A DNA stretch of 64,000 nt from Jatrophihabitans telluris (GTDB lineage Bacteria; Actinomycetota; Actinomycetes; Mycobacteriales; Jatrophihabitantaceae). Below the pieces are notes generated by a model that saw only the letters and a program-made list of their open reading frames with translations, did no database searches and had not been told where the DNA came from. Each line of letters starts with the position of its first letter. The stretch's first letter is position 1. The stretch spans positions 3,224,001-3,288,000 of the forward strand of contig NZ_CP097332.1 in the NCBI RefSeq assembly GCF_023516435.1, in the 5' to 3' direction. Both the position numbers and the translations under genes were made by a program. This document shows positions 45,794 to 54,672 of the stretch, in pieces.

Positions 45794-45937
45794 GCAAACG
45801 GAGCGGGACTAGCTGAGCGAGCAGCCGCTGGCGTTCGAGCTCCGCTGGGAGTACATGCCTTTCAGATCAACGCCGAGTTCAAGACCGAACTGCGCCGGCG
45901 GCCGGAGCGTTGGCCGGGACTCAAGGCGCTGGAGGGA

Positions 45938-46951
45938 TCAGTGCCCTTCACCGGCCAGTGGTGGCCCGACCTTCGTGTCGTCCTGGTCGTAGCGGAACTC
46001 GTCGATGTCGATGCCGGCGCGCCTCGTCAGCTCACCGACCAGCAATTGGCCCGGCAAGATCTGGGTGATCGCCGCCGAGAAAGCTGCCAGAGAAGGCAAG
46101 CGCAGGACGCTGAGGTTGGGGGCCTCGGCTACCTCGTGGGACGTGATCAGCAGGCTGGGGATGTCGTGCCGGGCGGCGTATTGTGCGAGCGCGATCTCCC
46201 TTTCGCCGCCGAAGAAGATGCACCCGGTGCGCTCGGTCTGACATTCCATCGGTCCGTGCAGGTACTGGTAGGTCTCGTACCCGCTCGCGGGGATACGGGG
46301 ACCCTCCCGCAGCATCAGCGCGGTTTCGTGCACCGCGGACAAGCTCGCGCCCGACCCGACCACGTCGATGCTGGACAGGCCCGCGAACCGGTCGGCGACG
46401 TCACCAATCCGATCGTGCAGGTCGCGCAGCGTCGTTTCCACGAGGGCGGGCACCGCATCCCAGTCCTCGCCGGTTCCGGTCAACGCCTCGGCGAGCAACC
46501 CGAACGCCTGCAGAGTGGCTGTGAACCCGATGGTGTACACCCGGCTGTCCGGTCCGTGGCCGAGCGACAGGACCGAGTCCACCACGTCGGCGATCGGCGC
46601 GGCGGGCACATTCGTCAGGGCCAGGCGGGGCAATGGGGCCACCGCGCGCGCGGCTTCGATCGTCTCGCGACTCCGGCCCCCTTCGGTCACGACCAGGTAG
46701 CTGTCGGCCAGTTGCGCACCGGTTCCGTAGCCGGTCAGCTCGGCCGCGTCCACCAACTGCACCCGCCGGCCGTTGGCGATGAGTTGCCGGGCGAAGACGT
46801 GCCCGGCGTGCGAGCTGGCACCCATCGAGGCGACGCCGATCGTGCCGGCGCGCCAGGCAGTCAGGTCAAGGGTGGCGAGCTGGTCGAGAACGTGTCGGCG
46901 TGATTCGGCGAGAGCGGTCGGCTGGCCTTCGATGGCCTCGTTGTACTCCAT
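45938..46951 (-). CDS. SIS-domain sugar-phosphate isomerase/deaminase-like protein
   Basis: This 337-residue protein has two SIS domains, like AgaS or the isomerase half of glucosamine-6-phosphate synthase. Domain 1 includes GVASMGASSHAGHVFARQLI and VTEGGRSRETIEAARA; domain 2 includes VVGSGASLSAVHETALMLREGPRIPASGYETYQYLHGPMEC. No glutaminase domain is present. It is the last gene of a minus-strand operon, 10 bp after the second permease. The context suggests action on a phosphorylated amino sugar taken up by the ABC importer, such as isomerisation/deamination of GlcN6P-like compounds; that is inference. Confidence 0.85.
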   Translation of the reverse strand: MEYNEAIEGQPTALAESRRHVLDQLATLDLTAWRAGTIGVASMGASSHAGHVFARQLIANGRRVQLVDAAELTGYGTGAQLADSYLVVTEGGRSRETIEAARAVAPLPRLALTNVPAAPIADVVDSVLSLGHGPDSRVYTIGFTATLQAFGLLAEALTGTGEDWDAVPALVETTLRDLHDRIGDVADRFAGLSSIDVVGSGASLSAVHETALMLREGPRIPASGYETYQYLHGPMECQTERTGCIFFGGEREIALAQYAARHDIPSLLITSHEVAEAPNLSVLRLPSLAAFSAAITQILPGQLLVGELTRRAGIDIDEFRYDQDDTKVGPPLAGEGH

Positions 46952-46961
46952 CTGGAACTGG

Positions 46962-47810
46962 TTATCCCTTCACAGCGCCGGCGGACAATCCGCCGACGAC
47001 ATAACGTTGGAACGCCACCGCCAGCAAGACCGGTGGCACGGACGCGATCAGGCCACCGGCCGCCACCAGACCGAAGTCGGTGGAGTACCGGCCGGTGAAG
47101 TTGGCGATGGCCACCGGAATGGTCTGGGCATTGGGTGTCGAGGTGAAGATCAGCGCGTACAGGAACTCATCCCACACGAGCAGGAACGCGAACATGATGG
47201 TGGCGAACAGCCCGGGGCGAGCGACCGGAAGCATCACGCGGAAGAGTGCACCCATCCGCGAGCACCCGTCCACCCGTGCCGCCTCTTCGAGCTCGGCGGG
47301 GATGGTGAGGAAGTAGTTGCTCAGGATCCACAACACGAACGGCGTGACGTAGGAGCTGTAGATGATGATCAGCCCCAGCTTGGAATCGAGCAGGCCGAGC
47401 GAGCTCATGATCAGGTACAGCGGGATGAGCAACGCGATCGGCGGCAGCATGTAGGTCGTCAGGAACACGATCAGGGTCACCCGGCGGAACCGGAACCGCA
47501 GCATCGCAAAGGCATACGCGCCCAGGATGCCCACCGCCATCGCGACGACGACTGTGCAGCCGGCCACGATGGTCGAGTTCAGCAGGGACTGCCGGAACGA
47601 GGCCACCACGTCGCTGCCGCGGCCGGCGAACAGGTCCGAGTATCGGCCCAGGTCCAGGTGCTTGGGCAACCAGCGGTAGGGACGGGCGATGAGGTCCGCG
47701 GGCTGGGAGACGCTGGCCAGCACCATCCAGGCGAACGGCGCCAGGATGAAGATCGAGACCACGGCCGCGCAGAGATTGACGAAGACGATATAGCGCCGGG
47801 AGTACCTCAT
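46962..47810 (-). CDS. Sugar ABC transporter permease, MalG type
   Basis: This 282-residue permease has six membrane helices and the EAA loop EEAARVDGCSRMGALFRVMLPVARPG, which docks to the ATPase. The start at 47810 overlaps the stop of the MalF-type permease gene by 4 bp. It forms the inner-membrane pore with the MalF-type partner. No ATPase gene lies in the operon; actinomycetes often share one ATPase (MsiK) among sugar importers. Confidence 0.95.
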   Translation of the reverse strand: MRYSRRYIVFVNLCAAVVSIFILAPFAWMVLASVSQPADLIARPYRWLPKHLDLGRYSDLFAGRGSDVVASFRQSLLNSTIVAGCTVVVAMAVGILGAYAFAMLRFRFRRVTLIVFLTTYMLPPIALLIPLYLIMSSLGLLDSKLGLIIIYSSYVTPFVLWILSNYFLTIPAELEEAARVDGCSRMGALFRVMLPVARPGLFATIMFAFLLVWDEFLYALIFTSTPNAQTIPVAIANFTGRYSTDFGLVAAGGLIASVPPVLLAVAFQRYVVGGLSAGAVKG

Positions 47811-48766
47811 ATCAGCGTCATCTCGTCCCGTCGCAACGCCCTCAGGTAGACCGCCGAGAGCAGCAGGATGCAGATCACGATCACTTCGGCCAGGGCAGAT
47901 CCGTAGCCGAAGCGCTGGTCGGAGAAGGCTTGGACGTAGGTGAAGTACGCGATGGTCTGCGTGCCGTTGGCCGGGCCGCCACCGGTGAGGACGTAGACGA
48001 GGTCGAAGACCTTGAACGCGTCGATGGTCCGCAGGACGAGCACCACGGAGATGCTCGGCACCAGCAGCGGCAGGGTGATGTACAGCCACGTCCGGATCGG
48101 GCCGGCGCCGTCCATGCGGGTGCTCTCGTAGATCTCGGTCGGGATGGATTGCAGCCCGGTCAGCAGGAAGAACGCCACCAGCGGCGTGGTCTTCCAGACG
48201 TCGGCGATGATCAGCATGTTGAGCGCGGACGTCGGGGTGCCGAGCCAGGAGCGGTAGTCGTTGATCAGATGCAGCTGCGTGAACAGGGCGTTCAGGGAGC
48301 CGTACTGGGCGTTGAGCACGCCGCGCCACATGGCGCCGTTCACCACTGTCGGCAGGGCCCACGGCAGTACGACGATCGCCCGGAACAGCCAGCGGAACTT
48401 CACCGGTGCATTGAGCAGCAGCGCCAGGGCCATACCGATGATGAGCTCGAGCGCGGTGGAGCCGATGGTGAAGTACAGCGTGCGCCAGATCGTCGAGTAG
48501 AAGGCCTGGTTGGACAGGATGTCGGTGTAGTTGCGCAGCCCGACGAACGGGGTCGCCACCGGTACCGCGCTGTTCACCTCGAAGAAGGAGATGATCGTGG
48601 TGCGGATGATCGGGTACAGGATGATGCCGAAGACGATCAACGCCGAGGGCAGCAGGAGCAGCAGGGCCAAACGACCCTGCGGCTCCCCGCGCCCGCGCCG
48701 GTTACGTCGAGGTGTTCGGCCGGCCTTGGTGCGGCCGACCTCACCCAGCTCGGTGGCTGAACTCAC
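47807..48766 (-). CDS. Sugar ABC transporter permease, MalF type
   Basis: This 319-residue permease has an Arg-rich N-terminal tail and six helices. The cytoplasmic EAA-like loop reads IPTEIYESTRMDGAGPIRTWLYITLPLLVPS, with the family Gly retained. LLLLPSALIVFGIILYPI marks the first helix. It starts 5 bp after the binding-protein gene and overlaps the MalG-type gene by 4 bp. Confidence 0.95.
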   Translation of the reverse strand: MSSATELGEVGRTKAGRTPRRNRRGRGEPQGRLALLLLLPSALIVFGIILYPIIRTTIISFFEVNSAVPVATPFVGLRNYTDILSNQAFYSTIWRTLYFTIGSTALELIIGMALALLLNAPVKFRWLFRAIVVLPWALPTVVNGAMWRGVLNAQYGSLNALFTQLHLINDYRSWLGTPTSALNMLIIADVWKTTPLVAFFLLTGLQSIPTEIYESTRMDGAGPIRTWLYITLPLLVPSISVVLVLRTIDAFKVFDLVYVLTGGGPANGTQTIAYFTYVQAFSDQRFGYGSALAEVIVICILLLSAVYLRALRRDEMTLI

Positions 48767-48771
48767 CGCGG

Positions 48772-50094
48772 TTATCCGTTCATGAGCGAGCTCGCCGACT
48801 TCACCGCGTCATCGAGTGCGGCCTGGGCGGACTTCTTGCCCAGCAGCGCATTCTGCAACTCGGTCTGGATCAACTGCGAGATCGCGTTGTAGTTGGCCAC
48901 CTGCGGACGCAGGATCAGGTCGTTGAGCTGCTTGGCCGCGACCGGCAGCATCTTGGGCGCCTTGGCCAGCACACCGGAGTCGTTGTAGCTCGACTTCCAG
49001 ATCGGCAGCGCGTCCCCGGCGTACTTGTTCAGCTGGTCCTGGGAGCTGATGAACTCGATCAGCTTCCAGGCCGCGTCCTGGTTCTTGCTGCCGCGGCTGA
49101 TGGACAGCGCCATCGCACCGTTGACGCCTGGACGCTTGCCCGAGGGCCCGGCCGGCGTCTGCATGGGCGTGATCTGGCCGACGACCTTGGAGTTCTTGGC
49201 ATCGTTGGACGAGCCGAGGTAGTAAGTCCAGTTCAGACCCATCGCGGCCTGGCCGTTGTTGAGGGTCTTCTCGACGTCGGCCTCGAGGAACGTGGTGGAC
49301 GCGGGGTTGGTCAGGCCGTCGGTGACGGTCTTGCGCATCCATTCCAGGGCCTGCACGCCGCCCCCGGTGTTGATCGCGAGCTTGCCCGAGGAGTCGAGGA
49401 AGCTGCCGCCGAATGCCCCGAGCAGCTGGGTGTAATCGCACATGATGGCCTCGGCCTGCGACCAGCTCCACACCAGCGGGTACTTCACGATGCCCTTGGA
49501 CTTGATGGCCTGGGCGGCGGTGAGGACACCGTCCCAGGTGTCGAGCCCGCTCGTCGACGCACCGGCCTGCGACAGCATCTTGGAGTTGGCGTAGAACAGC
49601 TTGGTGTCCATACCCCACGGCACGCCGTACTGCTTGCTGTTGTACTGGGCGGTGCCGAACGCCCCGCCGAGCATGGTGGTCTGCCAGTCGCCCGGGTAGC
49701 GGGAGGTCACGTCGGCGACGATGTTCTTGCTGGCGAACTCGGCCGGCCAGATCACGTCGATCAGGACGACGTCGTAGGTGCCGGCGGCGGCGGCGGTGAC
49801 GATCTTGTCGTGCAGGGCCTCATAGGTCACGAAGGTCGGCACGACCGTGATGTTCGGGTTGGCGGCCTTGAAGTCCTTGAGCATGGTGCCCACGTCGGTC
49901 GTGCTGTAGCCGGCCTGCTGCATGAACAGCGCGTGGACGGTGCCGGTGCCACTGCCGGTCGAGCCGGAGTTCGACTTGCCGCCGGTGACGCTGCACGCCG
50001 ACAGCGCCAGCAACGCAGAGGCGCCGGCGCCCCCGAGCAGCAGCTGTCGCCGGCTGGGCTGGGTGAGTAGCGACAGATCCTGGATGTCTTTCAT
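48772..50094 (-). CDS. Sugar-binding lipoprotein of ABC transporter
   Basis: This 440-residue family 1 solute-binding protein delivers sugar to the permeases. The N-terminus (MKDIQDLSLLTQPSRRQLLLGGAGASALLALSAC) contains a twin arginine and a lipobox, so it may be exported by Tat and then lipidated. Motifs such as MLKDFKAANPNITVVPTFVTYEALHDKIVTAAAAGTYDVVLID are typical of MalE-like proteins. The ATG 50094 fits the signal. Located 53 bp after the kinase gene. The ligand is not readable from sequence. Confidence 0.93.
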   Translation of the reverse strand: MKDIQDLSLLTQPSRRQLLLGGAGASALLALSACSVTGGKSNSGSTGSGTGTVHALFMQQAGYSTTDVGTMLKDFKAANPNITVVPTFVTYEALHDKIVTAAAAGTYDVVLIDVIWPAEFASKNIVADVTSRYPGDWQTTMLGGAFGTAQYNSKQYGVPWGMDTKLFYANSKMLSQAGASTSGLDTWDGVLTAAQAIKSKGIVKYPLVWSWSQAEAIMCDYTQLLGAFGGSFLDSSGKLAINTGGGVQALEWMRKTVTDGLTNPASTTFLEADVEKTLNNGQAAMGLNWTYYLGSSNDAKNSKVVGQITPMQTPAGPSGKRPGVNGAMALSISRGSKNQDAAWKLIEFISSQDQLNKYAGDALPIWKSSYNDSGVLAKAPKMLPVAAKQLNDLILRPQVANYNAISQLIQTELQNALLGKKSAQAALDDAVKSASSLMNG

Positions 50095-50147
50095 TTGCGG
50101 TGCCTCCGAGGGTGATGGGCTGTGGCTCGTGGTGCTTGGCGAACTGG

Positions 50148-51071
50148 TCACGCGACGGTGCTGGCCGCCACCAGGGATCTGGCCAGCGCCAGCGCTCCCA
50201 ATACCGGCGGGTGATTCAGAATGCGGAGCTCGGCGTCGGGTTGGGCGACGGCGAGCGCGTCGGCGAAGGCGGTGCGCAGCCGGGACTGAGACACGATCAC
50301 GGCACCACCGGCGACGACCTGGGTGCCCGACACTCCCCGGCCCCGAAGCTGGGCCACCCATCGGGCCAGGGCCTTTCCGGCTTCGGTGATCACGCCTACC
50401 GCGTCGACCGATCCCTCGTCGGCGGCCAGGAAGACCTCCGGGGCATACCGTCCCCAGCGATGGGCCGAGGAATCCCGGCTCAGGGCGATCGCCAGCTGCG
50501 GACCGTCGGTGACGGCGAAGGCGCGGAAGAGCCGGTGGCCGAGCGGGTCGAGGCCCTTGCCGTTGTCCAGGCGGGCGAGCACGGCCCGGCAGCTTTCCCG
50601 GACCAGGCCGGCGGCACTGCCCTCGTCGCCCAGGACCCAGCCCCAGCCGCCGGCGGTGAGCAGTTCGCCCTCGTCGTCGCGGCTCACGGCGATCGATCCG
50701 GTGCCGACGACGACTCCGATGCCACCGGGTGCTCCCATGGCCCAGGGCATCAGCTCGGCGTCGTTGACCACCTTCACCGGGCCGGAGAAGTGGTGCTGAA
50801 GTTCGGCTTGCAGGTGCAGGCACTGGGCGGTGGAGTCACAGCCGTGGGCGCCGACGGCCAAGGGCTGAGTCCGGGCCGACGGCCCGAACGAGTCGAGCAC
50901 CAAGCCGGCCAGCGCCCGGGCGTTGTCCTCGACCGAACCGGTTCGCCAGGTCGGGGTGGGCACCACGTGGTCGAGGGACAGCTCGCCGCCGGTGGCCCGA
51001 GCCAGCTGCGTCTTGGTCGCCCCGACGTCGATGCCGGTGACCTCATCGGTGACCGGGGCGGTGGCTGACAT
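50148..51071 (-). CDS. BadF/BadG-type sugar kinase (N-acetylglucosamine kinase-like)
   Basis: This 307-residue ASKHA-fold kinase has the phosphate-1 motif TGIDVGATKTQLA, the acidic VNDAELMPWAMGAPG, phosphate-2 GIGVVVGTGSIAVSRD, and the BadF-type GGWGWVLGDEGSAAGLVRES. VVAGGAVIVSQS lies near the adenosine site. N-acetylglucosamine kinases of this family share this pattern. It is the first gene of the operon, divergent from the ROK regulator. Phosphorylation of an imported amino sugar is inferred. Confidence 0.87.
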   Translation of the reverse strand: MSATAPVTDEVTGIDVGATKTQLARATGGELSLDHVVPTPTWRTGSVEDNARALAGLVLDSFGPSARTQPLAVGAHGCDSTAQCLHLQAELQHHFSGPVKVVNDAELMPWAMGAPGGIGVVVGTGSIAVSRDDEGELLTAGGWGWVLGDEGSAAGLVRESCRAVLARLDNGKGLDPLGHRLFRAFAVTDGPQLAIALSRDSSAHRWGRYAPEVFLAADEGSVDAVGVITEAGKALARWVAQLRGRGVSGTQVVAGGAVIVSQSRLRTAFADALAVAQPDAELRILNHPPVLGALALARSLVAASTVA

Positions 51072-51148
51072 GGCGACATCCGTTCTGCAGGGCAGGGAGG
51101 TACTTCGCGGTGGAGCGGGTACCGGACAAAAATTCACGACCAGTGTTA

Positions 51149-51178
51149 GGCAGGTTAACAAACTCAGGATTACCTGCC
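51149..51178. promoter_or_regulatory. Inverted repeat between kinase operon and ROK gene
   Basis: GGCAGGT at 51149-51155 and ACCTGCC at 51172-51178 form a 7-bp inverted repeat with a 16-bp AT-rich spacer. It lies in the 185-bp divergent promoter region and is a candidate operator for the ROK regulator. Confidence 0.55.
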
Positions 51179-51256
51179 AAGATGTCTCCGCAGGTGATTT
51201 GATCACCGGTGCCGGTCCGGTGCGGCTGCCGCCGCCACAGGCAGAGGAGAACGACG

Positions 51257-52411
51257 GTGAACCGCTCGCGGGCAGCTCTGGAGCCGTATCCGATGACCGA
51301 CAGCGCGCGGGCCGTCTTCCGCCGACTGTCCAGCGTCGGGCCGACGACCCGTCCGGTCCTGAGCCAGCAGCTGAACCTGTCGCGCCCCACGATGTCGGCG
51401 GCGATGGCCGAACTGGCCAGTCACGGCCTGGTGCTGAGCAACGGTGAATCCCGCGGCCACACCGGCCGGTCCGCGGCGCTGTACTCGTTGGCGCCCGAGG
51501 CCGGGCACGTGCTGGTGGTCGAGCTCGGGGCGAGCCGGGTCCGGGTGGAGTCGCACTCGCTCGATTTCACGCTGATCGCGTCGGCCGAGCAACGCCTGAG
51601 CAGCTACCGGCGAACGGTCACACCGTCAATGGTGACCAAGGCGGCACAGCTGATCGACGAGGTCGTAGCGAGCACGGGTTTCGGTCACGGTCCCCTGCGC
51701 GATGTGGTCATCGTGACGCCCACCCTGCCATCGGAGTTGCACGCGCCGGGACGGCGCCCTGAAGGTGTAGGGCAGCTGGCCGAGGCGTTCGAGTTGCCGC
51801 CCGAGGTCCCCTATCTGGTCGAGAACAACGTCAACTGCGCGGCGCTGGCCGAACACCGCGCCGGGGCGGCACTGGGGGTGGAGAACTTTCTGTACCTGCA
51901 GGTCGGCGTCAAGATCGGTGCCGGCATCGTCATCAAGGGTGAGCTGCACGCCGGTGCGCACGGAGCGGCCGGTGAGGTGGCCCTGCTGCCGTTCCCGTGG
52001 TCGCCGGGCACGCCGCCGCGCCGGCTCGCGTTGGAGCACTACCTCGGCTCGGACGAGCTGATGAAACGGTGCCGATCCCGGTGGTCGGACAGCTCGCAAC
52101 CGGTCCCCCGCACCGCCGCGGCCCTGTATGAACTGGCCGCCGGCGGGCATCCACTGGCCGGTGAGCTGGTGGCCGAACATGCTGAGAACGTCGGCATGTT
52201 GGCCGCTGCGGTCATCAGCATCGTCGACCCGGAGGTGGTCGTTCTCGGTGGCGGCGTCGGGCAGAACGAGCTGATGCTGCGCGAGGTCCGCGCGACCGCC
52301 GCCCGGTTGGCGTGGGACACCGACATCCGCACCGGCGCACTGGGAAACCGCGCCAGCATCGTCGGAGCTGTGCACCTGGCCGTGGCGAGGACGCTCACCC
52401 GCCTGGCGTGA
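51257..52411 (+). CDS. ROK-family transcriptional regulator
   Basis: This 384-residue protein has an N-terminal winged helix (VFRRLSSVGPTTRPVLSQQLNLSRPTMSAAMAELASHGLVLSN) and a ROK sugar-binding/kinase-like domain (LVENNVNCAALAEHRAGAALGVENFLYLQVGVKIGAGIVIKGELHAGAHGAAGEV). The usual ROK zinc-site cysteines are not visible. The GTG at 51257 follows GAGGAG; ATG 51293 is an alternative. It is divergent from the sugar operon and probably represses it, with sugar or sugar-phosphate as inducer. Confidence 0.92.
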   Translation: MNRSRAALEPYPMTDSARAVFRRLSSVGPTTRPVLSQQLNLSRPTMSAAMAELASHGLVLSNGESRGHTGRSAALYSLAPEAGHVLVVELGASRVRVESHSLDFTLIASAEQRLSSYRRTVTPSMVTKAAQLIDEVVASTGFGHGPLRDVVIVTPTLPSELHAPGRRPEGVGQLAEAFELPPEVPYLVENNVNCAALAEHRAGAALGVENFLYLQVGVKIGAGIVIKGELHAGAHGAAGEVALLPFPWSPGTPPRRLALEHYLGSDELMKRCRSRWSDSSQPVPRTAAALYELAAGGHPLAGELVAEHAENVGMLAAAVISIVDPEVVVLGGGVGQNELMLREVRATAARLAWDTDIRTGALGNRASIVGAVHLAVARTLTRLA

Positions 52412-52445
52412 CCCTCGTAACCCTCGTGACCCTTGCGACCCTCAT
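52410..52445 (+). repeat. 9-bp GACCCTCGT repeat
   Basis: Four imperfect copies start at 52410, 52419, 52428 and 52437, immediately at the end of the ROK gene. No role is apparent. Confidence 0.5.
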
Positions 52446-52572
52446 GAGCCCGGCTCGCCCCAGCTCTTGACGTGCCAGGCTGGTAGGCGGAGGCTGTGGA
52501 CGCCCTGTCGAGCAGCACAGCGGGTAGGCAACTCGGTTTCCCAGCGGCCTGCTCCGGGGCAGCGGAGCGATC

Positions 52573-54111
52573 GTGACAATCGCGTCGGTGGCCTTTACGC
52601 CGCAAGCCAGCCTGCAGACGGACTATGTGAACCCGGCTCCGCCTCCGGCGACGAACTGGGCGGCCGATCTGGTCAAGCAGAACCGCAGCGACTTCGCGAT
52701 CCTCCCGTCCCTGCTGCAGCTGGCCGTGTGGATCAAGAAGGGGGACCAATTCCCCGTCTGCGCAAGGGAATGGGTGCAGGTCCTGGACCCAGCCGAGGAC
52801 TACGACCTCACCGCCGTCGGCTGCACCGGCTGGGTGCTCCAACCCGAGCTGGCCGGCACCGATGTTCCGTTCAACCATCCTTTCCGCAGCGATTGGGAGT
52901 GCATGGTCGCCCTGGATCCGGAATTCACCGGCCTACTCGCTCGGGGAAACGTCATCCCGGACGGCAAGGACGGGCTGATGGCGATGACCGATGCGAATCG
53001 TCTGGGCATTCCCGTGCCACCCGGTGGACTGCTGGCGGTCGAGCAAGACCAGAACTGTGTGCCGAGCGCCTTCAAGGACCCAGTCAGCGGAGCGGTGCAG
53101 GTCGGTGATCGGATCGCTGTTTTCGGGCGGTGGATTGTCGATGCCGGCCACTCGGTGACCGATCCTACGGGCGCCGAAGACAGCTACCGGGCCGAGGTTC
53201 ACCCGCCGCTGCTCATGGCGATCGGCGGCGACCGGCTCGACGCCGCTGGAAATCAATTGACCCGAATCGCCGTGACCTCGCGTCCATACCTGTCCAAACA
53301 GGTCTTCACGACGGACAAGGACTCGATCTACGACGACTCAGGCTCCGTGGACGGAACGATGCTCGAACACCTCAACAACGAGGTCGACAAGCTGACCAGT
53401 GGGATCTTCATTCCGGATTCCACGACCCTGGAGGCCCACCCGAAGATTGCGGCCAAGCCTTTCAGCGGAAGCCACTTCTACCGGCTGATCGTGCGACCAC
53501 CGGACTCGACCGGTGGCGGCGGTATCGGCGGCCACGGCGGAATCAGTGGGATCGGCCTGGGTGACGCCGAGGCCGAGCAGGTCGAGGTCAGCTTCCAATT
53601 CACCTGCCGTACGGGCATCGGTGTCGAGGTGATCCCGCAGACAGATCACGTGGAGCTGCTCATCTCGCTCAACAGCGTTCCGTACACGGCACCGCCGCTG
53701 CCGCCTCGTCAGACGGAGGTGTGGGACAAGGACAGGCTGAACGACGAATCCGCCGGCGCTGGGGATGTCATCACACTCGAACAGCTCAGCAGCCTGCTCA
53801 CGCTCAACCCGCTGAAGGTGACCACGGCCGAGCTCGCGCTGGCGCACGGCATCGAAACCGACCGCTACGAGGTGCCCGACGTGGACGTGTTCAACCGATC
53901 CCAGGCGGTTCCGTTCACGGCCGTCGATCAACTCCCTGGCGGAACCGCGGGAATCATCACCGACGACGGCCAGCCCTACCCGGTGACCGGGTTCCTGGAG
54001 ATCCGCCGACGCCGGCCGGACCAGAATCTCGGTGTCGGCGACGTAGCAGGATCCGAGTCCGGTGGTCCCATCCGGAAAGGCCCGACGCAGAAGGGAGCGA
54101 TGCCGTCATGA
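52573..54111 (+). CDS. Unrecognised protein (512 aa)
   Basis: I do not recognise this protein. It starts at a GTG and has no signal peptide or membrane helix. Near residues 175-220 the pattern GDRIAVFGRWIVDAGHS...YRAEVHPPLLMAIGG suggests a conserved catalytic or metal-binding core (Asp, two His and Glu close together). Before it, ECMVALDPEFTGLL resembles a beta-rich region. A Gly-rich stretch (GGGGIGGHGGISGIGLGDAE) sits near residue 315, followed by a beta-rich C-terminal domain. The stop overlaps the start of a small membrane protein by 4 bp (ATGA), so the two products are probably functionally linked. Confidence 0.75.
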   Translation: MTIASVAFTPQASLQTDYVNPAPPPATNWAADLVKQNRSDFAILPSLLQLAVWIKKGDQFPVCAREWVQVLDPAEDYDLTAVGCTGWVLQPELAGTDVPFNHPFRSDWECMVALDPEFTGLLARGNVIPDGKDGLMAMTDANRLGIPVPPGGLLAVEQDQNCVPSAFKDPVSGAVQVGDRIAVFGRWIVDAGHSVTDPTGAEDSYRAEVHPPLLMAIGGDRLDAAGNQLTRIAVTSRPYLSKQVFTTDKDSIYDDSGSVDGTMLEHLNNEVDKLTSGIFIPDSTTLEAHPKIAAKPFSGSHFYRLIVRPPDSTGGGGIGGHGGISGIGLGDAEAEQVEVSFQFTCRTGIGVEVIPQTDHVELLISLNSVPYTAPPLPPRQTEVWDKDRLNDESAGAGDVITLEQLSSLLTLNPLKVTTAELALAHGIETDRYEVPDVDVFNRSQAVPFTAVDQLPGGTAGIITDDGQPYPVTGFLEIRRRRPDQNLGVGDVAGSESGGPIRKGPTQKGAMPS

Positions 54112-54344
54112 CCCACCCGTCCCTTCGCCTCAGATTCTGGATCGAAGCCGGCTTGACGCTGCTCTTCGCTGTGGCTGTCGGCCTGACCCTCGCGCGAGCC
54201 GCCTGGATCGAACTCCTCTTCAAGGTGGACCCCGACCATGGGTCAGGCCTTTCCGAAGCGGTGATAACCATCGCGCTCGGCGTGGCCGCGCTGGTGCTCG
54301 CCGTTACCGCTCGACGGGAGTGGATGCGGCCTCGATCGGCCTGA
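54108..54344 (+). CDS. Small two-helix membrane protein (78 aa)
   Basis: This 78-residue protein has two membrane helices (about 9-30 and 48-66) joined by a loop with acidic and basic residues (FKVDPDHGSG), and ends with RREWMRPRSA. The ATG overlaps the preceding stop codon, which indicates translational coupling. No family is recognisable. It could anchor or export the 512-residue protein. Confidence 0.7.
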   Translation: MTHPSLRLRFWIEAGLTLLFAVAVGLTLARAAWIELLFKVDPDHGSGLSEAVITIALGVAALVLAVTARREWMRPRSA

Positions 54345-54374
54345 GAGCCAGGAGCCGGTGACGGTGCTGTGCTG

Positions 54375-54399
54375 TGTGGTGTGGTGTGGTGTGGTGTGG
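54375..54399 (+). repeat. TGTGG pentanucleotide microsatellite
   Basis: Five exact TGTGG units lie just after the small membrane protein gene. Copy number may vary between strains. The 328-bp gap between genes here holds this tract, a terminator and nothing else I can support. Confidence 0.9.
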
Positions 54400-54412
54400 T
54401 GGGAGATCAAAC

Positions 54413-54447
54413 GGCCCGGCCAGGTGTAGCGAGCACCTGACCGGGCC
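54413..54447 (+). terminator. Hairpin terminator
   Basis: GGCCCGGCCAGGTG pairs with CACCTGACCGGGCC (one G-T pair) around a 7-base loop, followed by TT. It is well placed to end the two-gene transcript from 52573. Confidence 0.75.
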
Positions 54448-54672
54448 TTGATCGAGCCCCCCTGTGAAGGGAGTCCGACCCGAGGTCCAACGTACTCGGC
54501 CGGTTGAGTGCCGGGATCGACAGGTAGTGCCTACCTGAGCCAAGGCCGCTGCCGTCGCGCATCGGTGTGCCCGTCCGCATGGGTCGGTATCAGGGCCTGC
54601 GCCGGGCCCTCTTCACCATGTCGACCGGATGGCCGGCAGCCTGCGACCCGATCACACGACAGGAGTCCGACG

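Noticed and set aside
45722-46903. Plus-strand gene starting in repeat array 4
   Set aside because: It runs antisense through the SIS-domain gene and starts inside a repeat; it has no domain.
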